A stretch of 64,000 nucleotides of DNA, taken from assembly GCF_964340395.1 (NCBI RefSeq), contig NC_135560.1, forward strand, positions 21,267,675-21,331,674, read 5' to 3'. The notes below the pieces were generated by a model. That model had not been told where the DNA came from. It worked only from the letters and a program-made list of their open reading frames with translations, and did not search any database. Below are positions 1-11,573 of the stretch, piece after piece (positions within the stretch are counted from its first letter, which is position 1; every line of letters begins with the position of its first letter). The position numbers and the translations under genes were made by a program. Source of the stretch: Glandiceps talaboti. Lineage: Eukaryota; Hemichordata; Enteropneusta; Spengelidae.

Positions 1-1140
1 AAAATGACCAGGCTAGAAACTAAAGGGTTAAATGTCTACATTCTGTCATTCATAGACTAACAAGTTGATCAAATCTACATGAAGTTCATATATATTTCAA
101 CTTTTCCCCATCAAAGTCACGACACAAATGATACAGCAAGTGTTTTCTCCTCTGTTGTGGGTATCATAACATCTATGCACAATGTATTCATGCAAAACGT
201 CCCTTTGTAAAGGGAAATGCAACTCAAGGAAACAAAGTGTTTTCTTAAACTATGAGTTCTAGAGTCAATTAATCATTTATGATTTTACACTACATGAATT
301 TCACGCAATTACCAAACTCAATTCTTCTCTTCAGTGGTACAGTGTTACCATTGCCTCATGGTCTTTGCAAGCAAACATAAATATTTATTAGATTCAACCT
401 GCATGTTCATGACTATTTATCTGATGGAAATAAGCACTTAGGAGTCATGAATACACATTGTTCATCTAATAAATATCCATGTCTGCTAAGACCATGAGGC
501 TACGGTATACCACTGAAAGAACGACAGAAGTAAAAACAAGTTTCAAGTTGATGTTTCTTGGCAATAGAATGATATGAAACCATAATTCTCCAGAACCCAA
601 ACTTTATGACAATACCTTTATTTCCTGGAGTTGCACTCCTCTCTAACACAAAATTGAAAATACGACAGCGAAATCAGAAAATCCTCAAATTTCGTACATT
701 CCTACAAAAGGCCCACAATTAGTCTTTTATAAGGCAAGTTCAGAAATATTTTAAAACTTTTTGTTTTTAGGAGAAATTGGTCCCTTTAAGCATATTCTGC
801 CACATAAGCAGTCTTAAATATTCAGATTATACATTCAAGCACTTTTGACATGTTCACCATACTTACCATACTAATTAGCATATCAGATGTACAAAGGTCA
901 CTGACTTATTAAGTCTGCTCAAACAGTTTGTTTCTCAGTGGGTAAAAATAATATTTTACAAAAACATTCTTATTATCAAGTGAGATGAAGAAAGCCATGA
1001 GAGACTAGTACTGAGTAAGGCCTACAGCATTTTGAATTCCTGAATAGCCTTGTACATTTTTGTAGATGTAAGAATCATATAGTATTCAGATAAAAATTCT
1101 TTGTTGAAACCAACTGACATACAAGTTCATGAAAACACAA
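1..1140. other. non-coding stretch
   Basis: AT-rich sequence with no long open frame and no convincing exon. Two short copies of a motif around 'accatgaggc' and its complement occur near 350 and 490, but I see no further structure. Confidence 0.6.
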
Positions 1141-1160
1141 TCTATTCATTGTGTGTTTAT

Positions 1161-1490
1161 GTGCATGCATGCATGCATGCGTGTGTGTGTGTGTGTGTGT
1201 TAAGTATATGTATGTGTATGCATGTGAGTATGTCTATATGCGTCTGTGTGCACATGCCTGTATATGTGTTCAGTGTGTGTGCATGTGTGTACCCACATAC
1301 ATGTTTGTAAATTGTATGTTTTAATGTGTGTATGTGTAATATGTCTATGTATATGTAACATTAGGTGTGTATATGCATGTGTGTAAATGTATATGTGTGT
1401 GTGTAAGTGTCGGTGTATGTGTATGTGCACATGTGCATATGTGCACTTGCGTACATGTTTTGTGTATGCATGTGTGTGTATGTCTGTATT
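1161..1490. repeat. imperfect TG/CATG-rich microsatellite
   Basis: Starts with CATG units, continues with a short pure (GT)n run to about 1200, then about 280 bases of interrupted TG, TATG and CATG repeats. Apparent open frames on both strands here are low-complexity Cys/Val/Met or His/Thr runs created by the repeat and are not genes. Confidence 0.9.
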
Positions 1491-2462
1491 CTGAGGAAGC
1501 AGGGATAAACAAGTCTGACTCATTGACTTGTTACGTGCATATTCACTACAGTAGACAAGACTCTGTCCACTCCACAAATGCTTATATTTTTTAATTCAAT
1601 ATGTCATTTTGATGAAGGGTCAGTCAGAAAACAGGTACAAATTCTATCCACTGTGTCAGAAGACGTCAGTGGCATCATCACATGTTCAGAATCAGCAAGG
1701 AGGACAGAGCATGTGTGATGTAATGTCCATTGCTAGATAGGATCAGCCAATCACAAAGGGATACATTTCATCATGGACTTTGTATCTAAGTGGGGTGAGC
1801 TGTTGGTTGCTATGTAAAATCACACTCTAATTAAAGGTTTGAATACAAAACTGATCTAAGCATTTGTGGAGAAAACAGAGTCGAAATCCACCAGGGCAAA
1901 GTCTGGACTATCACTACAGAAAATGGTGATATTTACTCTTACAAGGAGCTGGGGACATGATGGGTGACCCGACCGTTTGCTATAATAGTTCATTGCTCAT
2001 ACCTCGTTTGCAAGCAATGTGGTATACATGTAGACTTCTACACAGACACAGTTTCAAATTCATGCTGTAGGCACTGCATAAGAAGCACAAGCAAATGTTA
2101 TATTTCACTATACAATGTAGTTTAAAAGGTTCTATAGATGTTTCCAAGCTAGGGTCATGACGTCATAGATTTGGAAGATAGGAGTCTTGATCTACAGACA
2201 TTTGACTGTGGTACTTCTGACATTTAAACTCGGAGTCATTACAATGTCAACTTTGATGGCAGGCCACAATCACTCACAAGTATTGTGAAATGTCAGTGTC
2301 GTATACATGTAGTATATATGTACTTTAATTGCTATATCCAGAAATCTCTGATCTTTCACTTTCTTGAATTACAAGGTTATACTGTAGTCATATTGTTCAG
2401 TACTAGAATTATTTTAGCTGAATATGTGCACAAAGCTTTATCCATGGAAATAAGTTCAATAT
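1491..2462. other. non-coding stretch
   Basis: No supported gene. Ordinary AT-rich DNA with scattered stops in all frames. Confidence 0.55.
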
Positions 2463-2913
2463 TCCTCTTCTTCTTCTTCCAGTATAAGAATCAACTTCAT
2501 AAATGAAGGAAGACCCTGGAAATGTGACGTATGCCTGGCGTGTGCAAAATGAACAATAAATACAAATACATAAACACAGCTAAACTTTAGTGGCACTGAT
2601 GGCATTTTTAAATGCACCAGGGAGTTGTTTTGTGTACATAATCTTCAGGGAGCTGATTTCAGACTCTGCATGTGCATGGATAGATAGAATACAAGTGATA
2701 ATTGTATTTCAAAGCTGATATGTGATAGGCTAGTGTGTTCTCAGAATGTGAGGGATGTACACGTTGTTTTCGTGGAAATGGTATATCAATGTCGACAAGA
2801 TGATTATGAATCTTGTGGAACATCATAAGACTGACAATATGACGTCTTTCATCGAGTGAGAGTAAATATTCAGTTGTTGTGAAAAAGGTCAACAACATTT
2901 GCACTGAATACAA
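2463..2913 (-). mobile_element. LINE remnant, C-terminal end of ORF2 plus 3' UTR
   Basis: On the minus strand 2913-2660 translates to a segment containing LDERRHIVSLMMFHKIHNHL followed by VDIDIP and, about 25 residues on, AYHISALKYNYHLYSIYP. This matches the end of many non-LTR retrotransposon reverse-transcriptase proteins, where an RR..L..FYKI.N.LVDI.IP block is followed by a Y..SFFPRT..WN.LP block. In a shifted frame 2642-2580 reads QLPGAFKNAISATKV then stop, which fits the usual final residues, so the ORF is frameshifted and partly deleted. The 3' side ends near a short (GAA)n tract on the minus strand at 2463-2480, a common LINE tail type. The clade is probably Jockey/CR1-like, by inference only. 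Dead copy. Confidence 0.65.
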
Positions 2914-3182
2914 AGGGACGACTGGATGAGTTATTTACAAGAAGTGTCTACTTTCTCCTTGCACTGTCCACCAAATTGAAGTACACCTGACACATTCTAA
3001 CTTACCATTCCACTTATTTGTTCATGTGCAAATATAAACATGACTATTGAGTAAAGCACAAACAGTTCAGCATTTTAGCATGAGATTTTGAGGATCAAAA
3101 AGGACTATTGATGAGAACAGATAGAAATCTCAATGCTAATAAGTTGAACTGTTTGTGTTTTTTAAATTTAAGTTGTCACACA

Positions 3183-3185
<3 letters not shown>

Positions 3186-3258
<73 letters not shown>
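3186..3258. repeat. (AG)n microsatellite, about 36 units
   Basis: Uninterrupted AG dinucleotides between 'cacaa' and 'cacacaattt'. The open frame across it is an Arg-Glu artefact. Confidence 0.97.
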
Positions 3259-3261
<3 letters not shown>

Positions 3262-3454
3262 ACAATTTCAAGTCTATAGCACAATTAAACCATTGTCAGT
3301 TCAACTGTGATAAAAATTAATGATAAAATGTTTACAAATGGCATACATTGTAGTTGGACCCTATAAATCTCCTATAGTACTTTCTCCCAGTAGATGGATT
3401 CAACTATAGCCAGGATGACTGAGATAAAGAGAAAGTACCCTCCTATAAGGTATC

Positions 3455-3765
3455 AATGGTACATGTACACATTTATAAAGCCCCTTCTGCAAGTCATTTT
3501 ATACCTCTGGCACAGACCTGTATCAGCACAGTAACCCAATATAACATCCTCAAATCCCTGTGGAGCATAGCATCCATTATAACTAACTGTCTCTGTAAGT
3601 ACATAAGATTAAAGTATTCACATAGCAGCCACTGTCTTACAAGGTCCCCAAATATACAGTCATGGTTAAATAAAGCCATTCTGAAACAAACTACAGTGGT
3701 GAGGCTTGAACCAGCAACTTGCAGATTGCCTAAGCCAGCCACTCTAAGCATTTGACTGTCATGAC
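3455..3765 (-). mobile_element. tRNA-derived SINE, antisense
   Basis: Read on the minus strand, the upstream end is tRNA-like. It has an A-box-like segment, TGCTTAGAGTGG (complement of 3739-3750), and a B-box-like GGTTCAAGCC (complement of 3703-3712), in the correct order but with somewhat tight spacing. About 240 bases of unrelated body follow, ending near 'ggctttataaatg' on the minus strand. Total length of about 310 bases is typical of SINEs. The tRNA head is too degenerate to be a working tRNA gene. Family unknown, and the boundaries are approximate. Confidence 0.5.
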
Positions 3766-5327
3766 TCCAAAGTCAACTATCACTCGGAAAAGTGTATATA
3801 TTACATTCAGTAAGATGCCATCTGTATGTGTTTACATTCAACATTGCCATGAAATTTCAACGATGCATAAAATGGTATATCACTGTTACCACAGCAAATA
3901 AAGTAAAGACAAGTAACACCATGAATTAGTCGCATCCAATAATCATATATTACAATATTTTACCCCCAGCACAATTGGAGAATACTTCTCTTTAACTAAT
4001 CTAATTTCCCCGCAGTGAATAACAAAAATACACACATTATCAATGTATTCTAATGATAAGGAAGCAAGGAAATGTGAGATATCAGTTTTAAAAAAAACCC
4101 AGCTTTTCGAGATGCTTGTAAATATAGGAAATGTACGAGTGACAGCTTTAATAGCAGCCAACATGTCTCCACTAAGGGAGGGATTTGGACTATTAGTATC
4201 TATATAATTCCAAAGTCACCTTGTTAGAGTTGATAATATCCCCATTACGACTGCCAAACCATAATCACCCCCTTTTCAAAAGAGACCCTTGATACTTTAA
4301 ATCAGCATTTTAACACCTAACACCTCTCAAAATCTATTCGGAGTTGCCATGGGGAAATATTTAAAAGAAAAGTGGTAAAAGATGGAAATAAAGAAACCCG
4401 GATTTGTAAGACACTATGACTACAAGCGAAGGTTATAATTATGGTCTTAAATACACAACTTCTATAGATATCTCTTTCTTTTATCACAAAACCAACAGCA
4501 ATCTGTTACTCCTGATAACTTGTGATTTGACTCTGCTCTTATAGGAATAAAGATGTGCCAATTAACCCTATACAATTCTTCACACCACTTATTCTGTGAT
4601 ATCCGTATTTCCATATACCCATGAATCATCAGCAGGATTGGAGTAGTACATGTACTGTCTGTCAATCATACCTCTCATCCTTTCAGCTGTTGTCATGGCA
4701 ACACCAGAGTTGAATTGGTCTAGTTATGAGACAAGGGCCTCACACCACATCTGAATATGGATAATGCAATGATGCTAGTGTATGATGTGCGAGTGACATA
4801 CTCCTTAGACCAGTCAATCAAGACAATTTAAACAACAAGAGGTGGAAAGTATTCTGAGATGAAGTCAACTGATGCAAGGAACACTACATACGATATCAAC
4901 CATTTTTTTCCTAAATATCATTTGCAGAATAAGTAAATATCATTCGTTTAAGAATGATCCATATGGTCTGCAATATCAGTGTATTGCTAATGTGTGGGAA
5001 CCCCAATAACAGAGTGGGAAATTTGGTAAAACCGCACAGATGTGCACACATTACTGTGACAACAATTTTGATGGGGAACCCCAGTATGGGGAACACTAGG
5101 AGATTTTACCTACGTAGTACATGTGCTTACCACTGTCAATCAGTCACAGATAGTGAAATTGTCAGTAGTGTTTAATGTAGTGTATTAATCATAACATGGA
5201 TTGTATTGGAACTAGCTTAAACTTCACCCAGCAATTATTTGGTTTATCAAATATATTTCTTAATCTGTTCAAGCTGAGATGTCATGCTCATGCAGCAACT
5301 TATGCAGGATTTATGGGTCTTACCTGT
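3766..5327. other. non-coding stretch
   Basis: No supported exon. It contains one X-box-like palindrome (4689-4702, listed separately) and otherwise ordinary AT-rich DNA. Confidence 0.55.
4689..4702. promoter_or_regulatory. X-box-like RFX site
   Basis: GTTGTCATGGCAAC is one base from the symmetric RFX-binding X-box GTTGCCATGGCAAC. RFX sites usually lie close to promoters of cilia genes, but no promoter is evident here, so binding is only a possibility. Confidence 0.4.
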
Positions 5328-6182
5328 GCAGGGATGTAGAAATAGTAAACACTGGTGGGAACGTGAGGGTTTGCAGGGATGTAGAGATAGTAAACATTGG
5401 TGGGAATGTGAGGGTTTGCAGGGATGTAGAGATAGTAAACACTGGTGGGAATGTGAGGGTTTGCAGGGATGTAGAGATAGTAAACATTGGTGGGAATGTG
5501 AGGGTTTGCAGGGATGTAGAAATAGTAAACATTGGTGGGAATGTGAGGGTTTGCAGGGATGTAGAGATAGTAAACACTGGTGGGAATGTGAGGGTTTGCA
5601 GGGATGTAGAAATAGTAAACACTGGTGGGAACGTGAGGGTTTGCAGGGATGTAGAGATAGTAAACACTGGTGGGAATGTGAGGGTTTGCAGGGATGTAGA
5701 GATAGTAAACACTTGTGGGAATGTGAGGGTTTGCAGGGATGTAGAGATAGTAAACACTGGTGGGAACGTGAGGGTTTGCAGGGATGTAGAGATAGTAAAC
5801 ACTGGTGGGAATGTGAGGGTTTGCAGGGATGTAGAGATAGTAAACACTGGTGGGAATGTGAGGGTTTGCAGGGATGTAGAGATAGTAAACACTGGTGGGA
5901 ATGTGAGGGTTTGCAGGGATGTAGAGATAGTAAACACTGGTGGGAATGTGAGGGTTTGCAGGGATGTAGAGATAGTAAACACTGGTGGGAATGTGAGGGT
6001 TTGCAGGGATGTAGAGATAGTAAACACTGGTGGGAATGTGAGGGTTTGCAGGGATGTAGAGATAGTAAACACTGGTGGGAATGTGAGGGTTTGCAGGGAT
6101 GTAGAGATAGTAAACACTGGTGGGAATGTGAGGGTTTGCAGGGATGTAGAGATAGTAAACACTGGTGGGAATGCGAGGGTTT
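5328..6182. repeat. 45-bp minisatellite, 19 copies
   Basis: The unit begins GCAGGGATGTAGAGATAGTA and recurs every 45 bases without indels. Because 45 is a multiple of 3 and a unit carries stops in only one frame, five of six frames stay open for about 300 codons. The frames encode unrelated 15-residue repeats, for example GCRDSKHWWECEGLQ on plus and NPHIPTSVYYLYIPA on minus. That many open frames at once is what a repeat gives by chance, so I do not call a protein. Variants (A/G after 'gtaga', C/T in 'aaacaYtgg', C/T in 'ggaaYgtg', and G to T in copy 9) are confined to about copies 1-10. Copies 11-18 look identical and copy 19 has one change. Confidence 0.97.
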
Positions 6183-7255
6183 GACAGCTGAAACATTTGT
6201 ACAAAGATGGCAAGTAATTCTCATTCATTACCTGCAATAGAATTTAACTATCTAAGCACCTCATAAAAATAATGACTATTCAATTTCTTGGTCCATGACT
6301 TACGCTCAGCACACTTCACATGCTTTACTATAGGCACAAGTGAAAATAAGTCATCCTTCTTTTTCTATTTTGACTCTCCAGTGTGAGATAAAATGCTATT
6401 GCAGGTACTGAATTGTGTACTAACTTGTTACAAATCTAATGGGGTGATCGGAATAAGATGCACAGGGATGTTGAGAGAGTAAGCTACAAGTGATACTGTA
6501 CAGCCTAAAAATGATCATTTGTACAGGGAGGGCTGTCTGGTATGCATCCTGTGTGGTGGGAAAGGTCTAATGTGGGGTTGAATTGGATCACACCTCGGCT
6601 ATTGTGATTGGAGAAAGTAAATCAAAAAGCTGTATTTACATCTCTATTGCAAGATGGCCACAGGTCATTCAACTATGGATGTCAGTACAAATATTCTACA
6701 CCGTGGGTATTTTGAAATAGTCACAAATTGCAGACGGTTATTTAGTTCCATTTACATATTTCTACTTATAAGTTATATCTTAGTAGCAATACTGATCATT
6801 CTGGCAATATTTTGACAATAAAAAAATACGAGCTCGAGGAGTAAAATCAGTTTATTCACAATGTCTGTTGTTTCTAAAGATTTAGATTTTGTACTTGGAA
6901 GGGCTTTGAATTTTCAACAGGAGTTTTGGTATAAAAGGCACCATTAGACATATTTGTAGGAATTTTTATTTGATGTTGGTTTTATCAAGTGGTGTTACAT
7001 CTGGTAAATTGCTATGGAAACATGACATTCTTAGACTATTTCAGTGAAGTGCAAATGACAAGAGATTTCCCTACCTTAAGTTCTCATAGATAACATTTAT
7101 ATGAGTAATATCTTTGGACAAAATACAAAATGTCTACTTATGGAAGTATGTACACCCCTCAAAGTTTGTGCCCCTTCTGTGTAGTGTTAGACATCACTGG
7201 ATTTATCGCCATACAATGTCTGTTTAGTATATATGATGGTCAAAAGTGTTCATCT
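6183..7255. other. non-coding stretch
   Basis: No supported gene or clear repeat. Confidence 0.55.
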
Positions 7256-7259
7256 GCTT

Positions 7260-7495
7260 GGTAGAACCATAGACCCTCCATGGTAGAACAAATCACTTAC
7301 ACAGGTTTTAACACACAAGCAGTTGAAAGTTGAGCTTTTTCTGTCTTGGTCAACGATCCTCGTAAGACATTCCACAGTTACACAGCTGACCACTGATTGT
7401 CAACCAAGAATAGAAAGCTCAATGTTAAAAACGTAGAACTGATTGTGCATAATAATCTATGTAAGTAATCATATACACTATCATGGTACTATGTA
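7260..7495. repeat. diverged foldback (inverted repeat)
   Basis: The left arm (about 7260-7356) and the complement of the right arm (about 7396-7495) align along most of their length. Paired pieces include TTGAGCTTT...CTTGGT next to the loop, then CAGTT, then ATYACTTACAYAG, then CCATGRTAG outward. The loop is about 40 bases. Identity is moderate, so this is probably an old foldback or MITE relic. Confidence 0.55.
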
Positions 7496-7728
7496 GCATT
7501 CATAGTTTGCACCCTGTTTGCATCTACTGCACAATACAGGCTATTTTTTACATGCTTGTCTTTCTATGGCTGTATGTTACTTTGTCTGTTTGCAGCCACA
7601 ACATGGAAAGTATATTTTGCTGAAGGACCTTGCAGTTTATTTCTGATGTACATGTACAAATGCTCAGTGGTAAAATAATCACATCAAAGACATGGTGAAT
7701 AAGAGCTCATTCACCTTTTGAATACCAG

Positions 7729-7906
7729 ATTTGACACACTGAAGATACTCTATAAGGGAAATACTTGGATTGAGACTCCAGAGGTAAAACAAGATGGTAC
7801 AATCAGTCTCTTTGAGAAACCTCAATACCACAAGTACTTAGAACGATACATCTTGGGGGTCTGTGCAAAGGACAAAAGATATGCTCACACTTTGGTCACG
7901 TCAACA
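7729..7906 (+). CDS. candidate internal exon, unknown protein
   Basis: A 178-nt open segment bounded by an acceptor-type AG (7727-7728, after 'tcaccttttgaatacc') and a donor-type GTATGT (7907-7912). It begins with the last base of a codon and ends on a codon boundary. The 59 residues start FDTLKILYKGNTWIETPEVK, continue QDGTISLFEKPQYHKYLERY, and end ILGVCAKDKRYAHTLVTST. Composition is balanced and charged, unlike the low-complexity open frames elsewhere in the window, and the length is typical of an animal exon. I do not recognise the family. No partner exon was identified, so gene extent and direction rest on this segment alone. It could be part of an old mobile-element protein. Confidence 0.42.
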
Positions 7907-7912
7907 GTATGT

Positions 7913-8557
7913 ACATTGTACCATTTATTCACATATACAAGTGTTGCACCATGAAGCTCTTTGCCTTCCCTTCTCCAACATTCCAAGAAATTCATGTCAT
8001 CTAAAGAGAGACCTGATTCTTTGTGACAGAAATGTTCATTGCAAATGTTCTTAAATTATATTTTTGCCCATGGCAGGCTTGATATTAGTTTTCACAAGGG
8101 CAGTCTTGGAACTTTGATTTGATTTGTCAATGTCACTTCTATACAACATATACGTTACTGTGTGACCCTTTCCAATGGTTTCTTCTGAAACTTAATTTCA
8201 TACATATGTTACACAGTTATTAAAAATAACCCAGCTTTCAATAAAATAGTTTTGCATCATAATGTACAACAAAGACAACCATGTTTTCAAAAAGAGAAAT
8301 ATTGAACACCCCATGGATATCACAATCTATAATTTTTAACATTTTGTACTACATGAATAACAAATGTCCTGCAGGTACACAGAGCATAGCACAAATCCTG
8401 TCTTTCAAATGATGGCAATTGCTGCAGTTGAAATCAGTCTCATTATAAAACGTGGCAATACACAATCCAGACAGCTTGGATATATTTTGTACACTGTTCT
8501 GCCATGACATGTGAGAATAGGTGGTGATGAAGCCTGATGTAAACTAGGTATGAATGG
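7913..8557. other. non-coding stretch
   Basis: No supported feature. It would be intron if the 7729-7906 exon is real. Confidence 0.5.
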
Positions 8558-9690
8558 CCATGGTATGGGTACCAACCATTCATAACCAACCATAGTATGG
8601 GTACCAACCATTCATAACCAACCATAGTATGGGTACCAACCATTCATAACCAACCATAGTATGGGTACCAAACATTCATAACCAACCATAGTATGGGTAC
8701 CAACCATTCATAACCAACCATAGTATGGGTACCAACCATTCATAACCAACCATAGTATGGGTACCAACCATTCATAACCAACCATAGTATGGGTACCAAC
8801 CATTCATAACCAACCATAGTATGGGTACCAACCATTCATAACCAACCATAGTATGGGTACCAACTATTCATAACCAACCATAGTATGGGTACCAACCATT
8901 CATAACCAACCATAGTATGGGTACCAACCATTCATAACCAACCATAGTATGGGTACCAACCATTCATAACCAACCATAGTATGGGTACCAACCATTCATA
9001 GTCAACCATAGTATGGGTACCAACTATTCATAACCAACCATAGTATGGGTACCAACCATTCATAGTCAACCATAGTATGGGTACCAACTATTCATAACCA
9101 ACCATAGTATGGGTACCAACCATTCATAGTCAACCATAGTATGGGTACCAACTATTCATAACCAACCATAGTATGGGTACCAACCATTCATAGTCAACCA
9201 CAGTATGGGTACCAACTATTCATAACCAACCATAGTATGGGTACCAACTATTCATAACCAACCATAGTATGGGTACCAACTATTCATAACCAACCATAGT
9301 ATGGGTACCAACTATTCATAACCAACCATAGTATGGGTACCAACCATTCATAACCAACCATAGTATGGGTACCAACCATTCATAACCAACCATAGTATGG
9401 GTACCAACCATTCATAACCAACCATAGTATGGGTACCAACCATTCATAACCAACCATAGTATGGGTACCAACCATTCATAACCAACCATAGTATGGGTAC
9501 CAACCATTCATAACCAACCATAGTATGGGTACCAACCATTCATAACCAACCATAGTATGGGTACCAACCATTCATAACCAACCATAGTATGGGTACCAAC
9601 CATTCATAACCAACCATAGTATCTATGCCAACCATTCACAACCAACATTCATAACCAACTACATGGGTACCAACCAGTCATAACCATCAA
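8558..9690. repeat. 32-bp minisatellite, about 33 copies, with 64-bp higher-order block
   Basis: The unit CCATAGTATGGGTACC + AACCATTCATAACCAA repeats without indels from 8558 to about 9624, then decays to about 9690. Every unit carries the palindrome GGTACC. Three main variants occur: 'accattcataacc' (A), 'actattcataacc' (B) and 'accattcatagtc' (C). From about 8970 to 9230 C and B alternate four times, giving a 64-bp higher-order unit, followed by a short run of B units to about 9335 and then only A units. The unit length is not a multiple of 3 and no long frame survives. Confidence 0.97.
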
Positions 9691-10270
9691 CATTCGTAAA
9701 ATGCAGTCTACCACACACAACTGACCATCATGTGTAACCATCACTCTATCAACAGTATACATATATTTGTGTACACATACAATGTGTAGGTATGTGTTTT
9801 GATCATTCACAACCACTGACACTGTGTGTCTATCAAAATAGATTGACAATGGCAGAAACACAGTCATCAAAATAGACATTGAGATAGGTATAAACAGTCA
9901 TCAAAATAAATATCATCATGGATAGAAACATATATGTAATAGACATTGATGTGGGTATAAAAACATACAACATATACTGTATCACATACACATCTCATCA
10001 TGGGCATAAATATATGTATTTCATTACACACAGATGTAGCCATTGTGTAGAAATGTGTGTTGAAATACAGACATTGACCAGAACAGATATAAAGACATAC
10101 ATGTAGATATGGATTAGAAAAACAGCAATCAAATTATAGTCAGGGACTTGGGTAGAAACTACAGATAATGACCTTGTTAGAAATATTACAGAATACTGGC
10201 ATGCAAATATGTAACCTTCTCATTACTACTGCTTTATTGTAGCTTATCTAGATGAAGTCTTGTCCTCACA

Positions 10271-10468
10271 ATGGCATCCGTAACTGATATCATTTTCAAT
10301 TTTCTATGTCGACTGCTTTACAGCTTGAGAGCATTTCATTCATCAGGGTTATGTTATGGAATTCAAGTGATACCACCACTGCTTCTTATGTCAGTGCTAT
10401 TTATTTCCTTGTCGTCTTCAGCTGTTGATTTGATGAATAGAGAGGAGGCGAGTTCAGTGTTGCCATAG
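10271..10468 (+). CDS. possible small membrane-protein ORF
   Basis: Open frame of 65 codons from ATG to stop. The start context (CACAATGG) fits the animal preference for A at -3 and G at +4. The protein begins MASVTDIIFNFLCRLLYSLR and has one hydrophobic stretch, VIPPLLLMSVLFISLSSSAV, near residues 35-54 that could span a membrane, followed by a short polar tail. I do not recognise it, and no promoter or splice partner is visible. Sixty-codon frames are expected by chance in this much DNA, so support is weak. It may equally be nothing. Confidence 0.2.
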   Translation: MASVTDIIFNFLCRLLYSLRAFHSSGLCYGIQVIPPLLLMSVLFISLSSSAVDLMNREEASSVLP

Positions 10469-11553
10469 ATCTCGACCAATTATTGCCACACAAGAGGATG
10501 TCACATCAAGCAGGCACATCTTTGTACATGTCTATATGACTGAAATTCCACACAGAATTACTCGATATGTCTTTCAGGATTTAACTATCCTCTTATCTGA
10601 GTGTGTATGGTGTAAACCCAATGGTTAGAATTACTGCATATTAACTAAACCACAGGTAAAAAACTTGGCTTATCAAAAATAACCACCACAATATAAGTAC
10701 TAGACTGCCACTCTAGGTGACATTTTAATCAAATCTACAATAAAGGAAACAGGGAATATATGAATATCCCAATTTCTTACCACTTTATTGGCAAATTTTT
10801 TACATTGTAATTGCAAATGATGGTTTCAAGTTATTCTGCATACATGTCATAGTGAGTGAGGTGGAAGGAGAAGACCCTGACTTCCTATAACTATGACCAC
10901 ATGATTACTGTCAAATTTGAGAGGGATAATTGACAGCCAGGAAATAATGAACTTAATCTTCTTTCAATGACCAATGAATTTAATATCTAATTTAAATGTT
11001 AGAATTATTGCTGGGTTGCTGTCAAAATTAAAGTCTGTTGAAGTATAAAGAGAGGTATGAATGGGATAATTTAGGGTAAGCCGTTTATATAGAATGAACT
11101 CCTTCTCAATAGTAGATATAGTCAATGTATTTATCATTTTTCACAATACTTATGTTTGTTCTCATGCATATGGTATTATGATGGATTTAACTGTACTGAT
11201 GAACTGCCAGCCCGAGTGTCTTGGGCCATTGCAAAGTATTGTAAAGTGGTCATTTGGCTAAGTCATGGCTGACATTTTAGTTTATGTTTACATGCCTTGA
11301 TTTACACATGTAATATTGTCATTGTTTTAGATAGGAACATCCAGGGTACATGTACTTCTTGTCAGGTGGAAAATGTCCCAAGGGCAATATACAACAAAAA
11401 GTATTTCATTATGTCTAACCTCTATAAATCACACTTTCAAAAAGCTGCTTTCATATTTTGGCTGCATGAAAATCGTAAAGATAAAAATCAACATATTAAG
11501 TTTCTAACCATATAATCATTCACATAACAGGTCATAAAATCTTACAGCTATGA

Positions 11554-11573
11554 CCCCCCCCCCCCCCCCCCCC
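11554..11573. repeat. C20 homopolymer
   Basis: Twenty consecutive C between 'ctatga' and 'aactgaaatt', striking in AT-rich surroundings. Confidence 0.95.

Noticed and set aside
1101-1594. Cys/Val/His-rich open frames on both strands
   Set aside because: Translation of the TG/CATG microsatellite.
3703-3750. Functional tRNA gene
   Set aside because: Only A- and B-box-like pieces remain, and the arms do not fold into a full cloverleaf by eye. It is better explained as a SINE head.
5247-6240. Five overlapping open frames of about 300 codons as repeat-protein genes
   Set aside because: They are an arithmetic result of a 45-base unit with stops in a single frame. Five equally open frames argue against any one being selected.
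5328-9624. Tandem arrays as CRISPR
   Set aside because: Units are contiguous with no unique spacers, and the DNA is eukaryotic in character.
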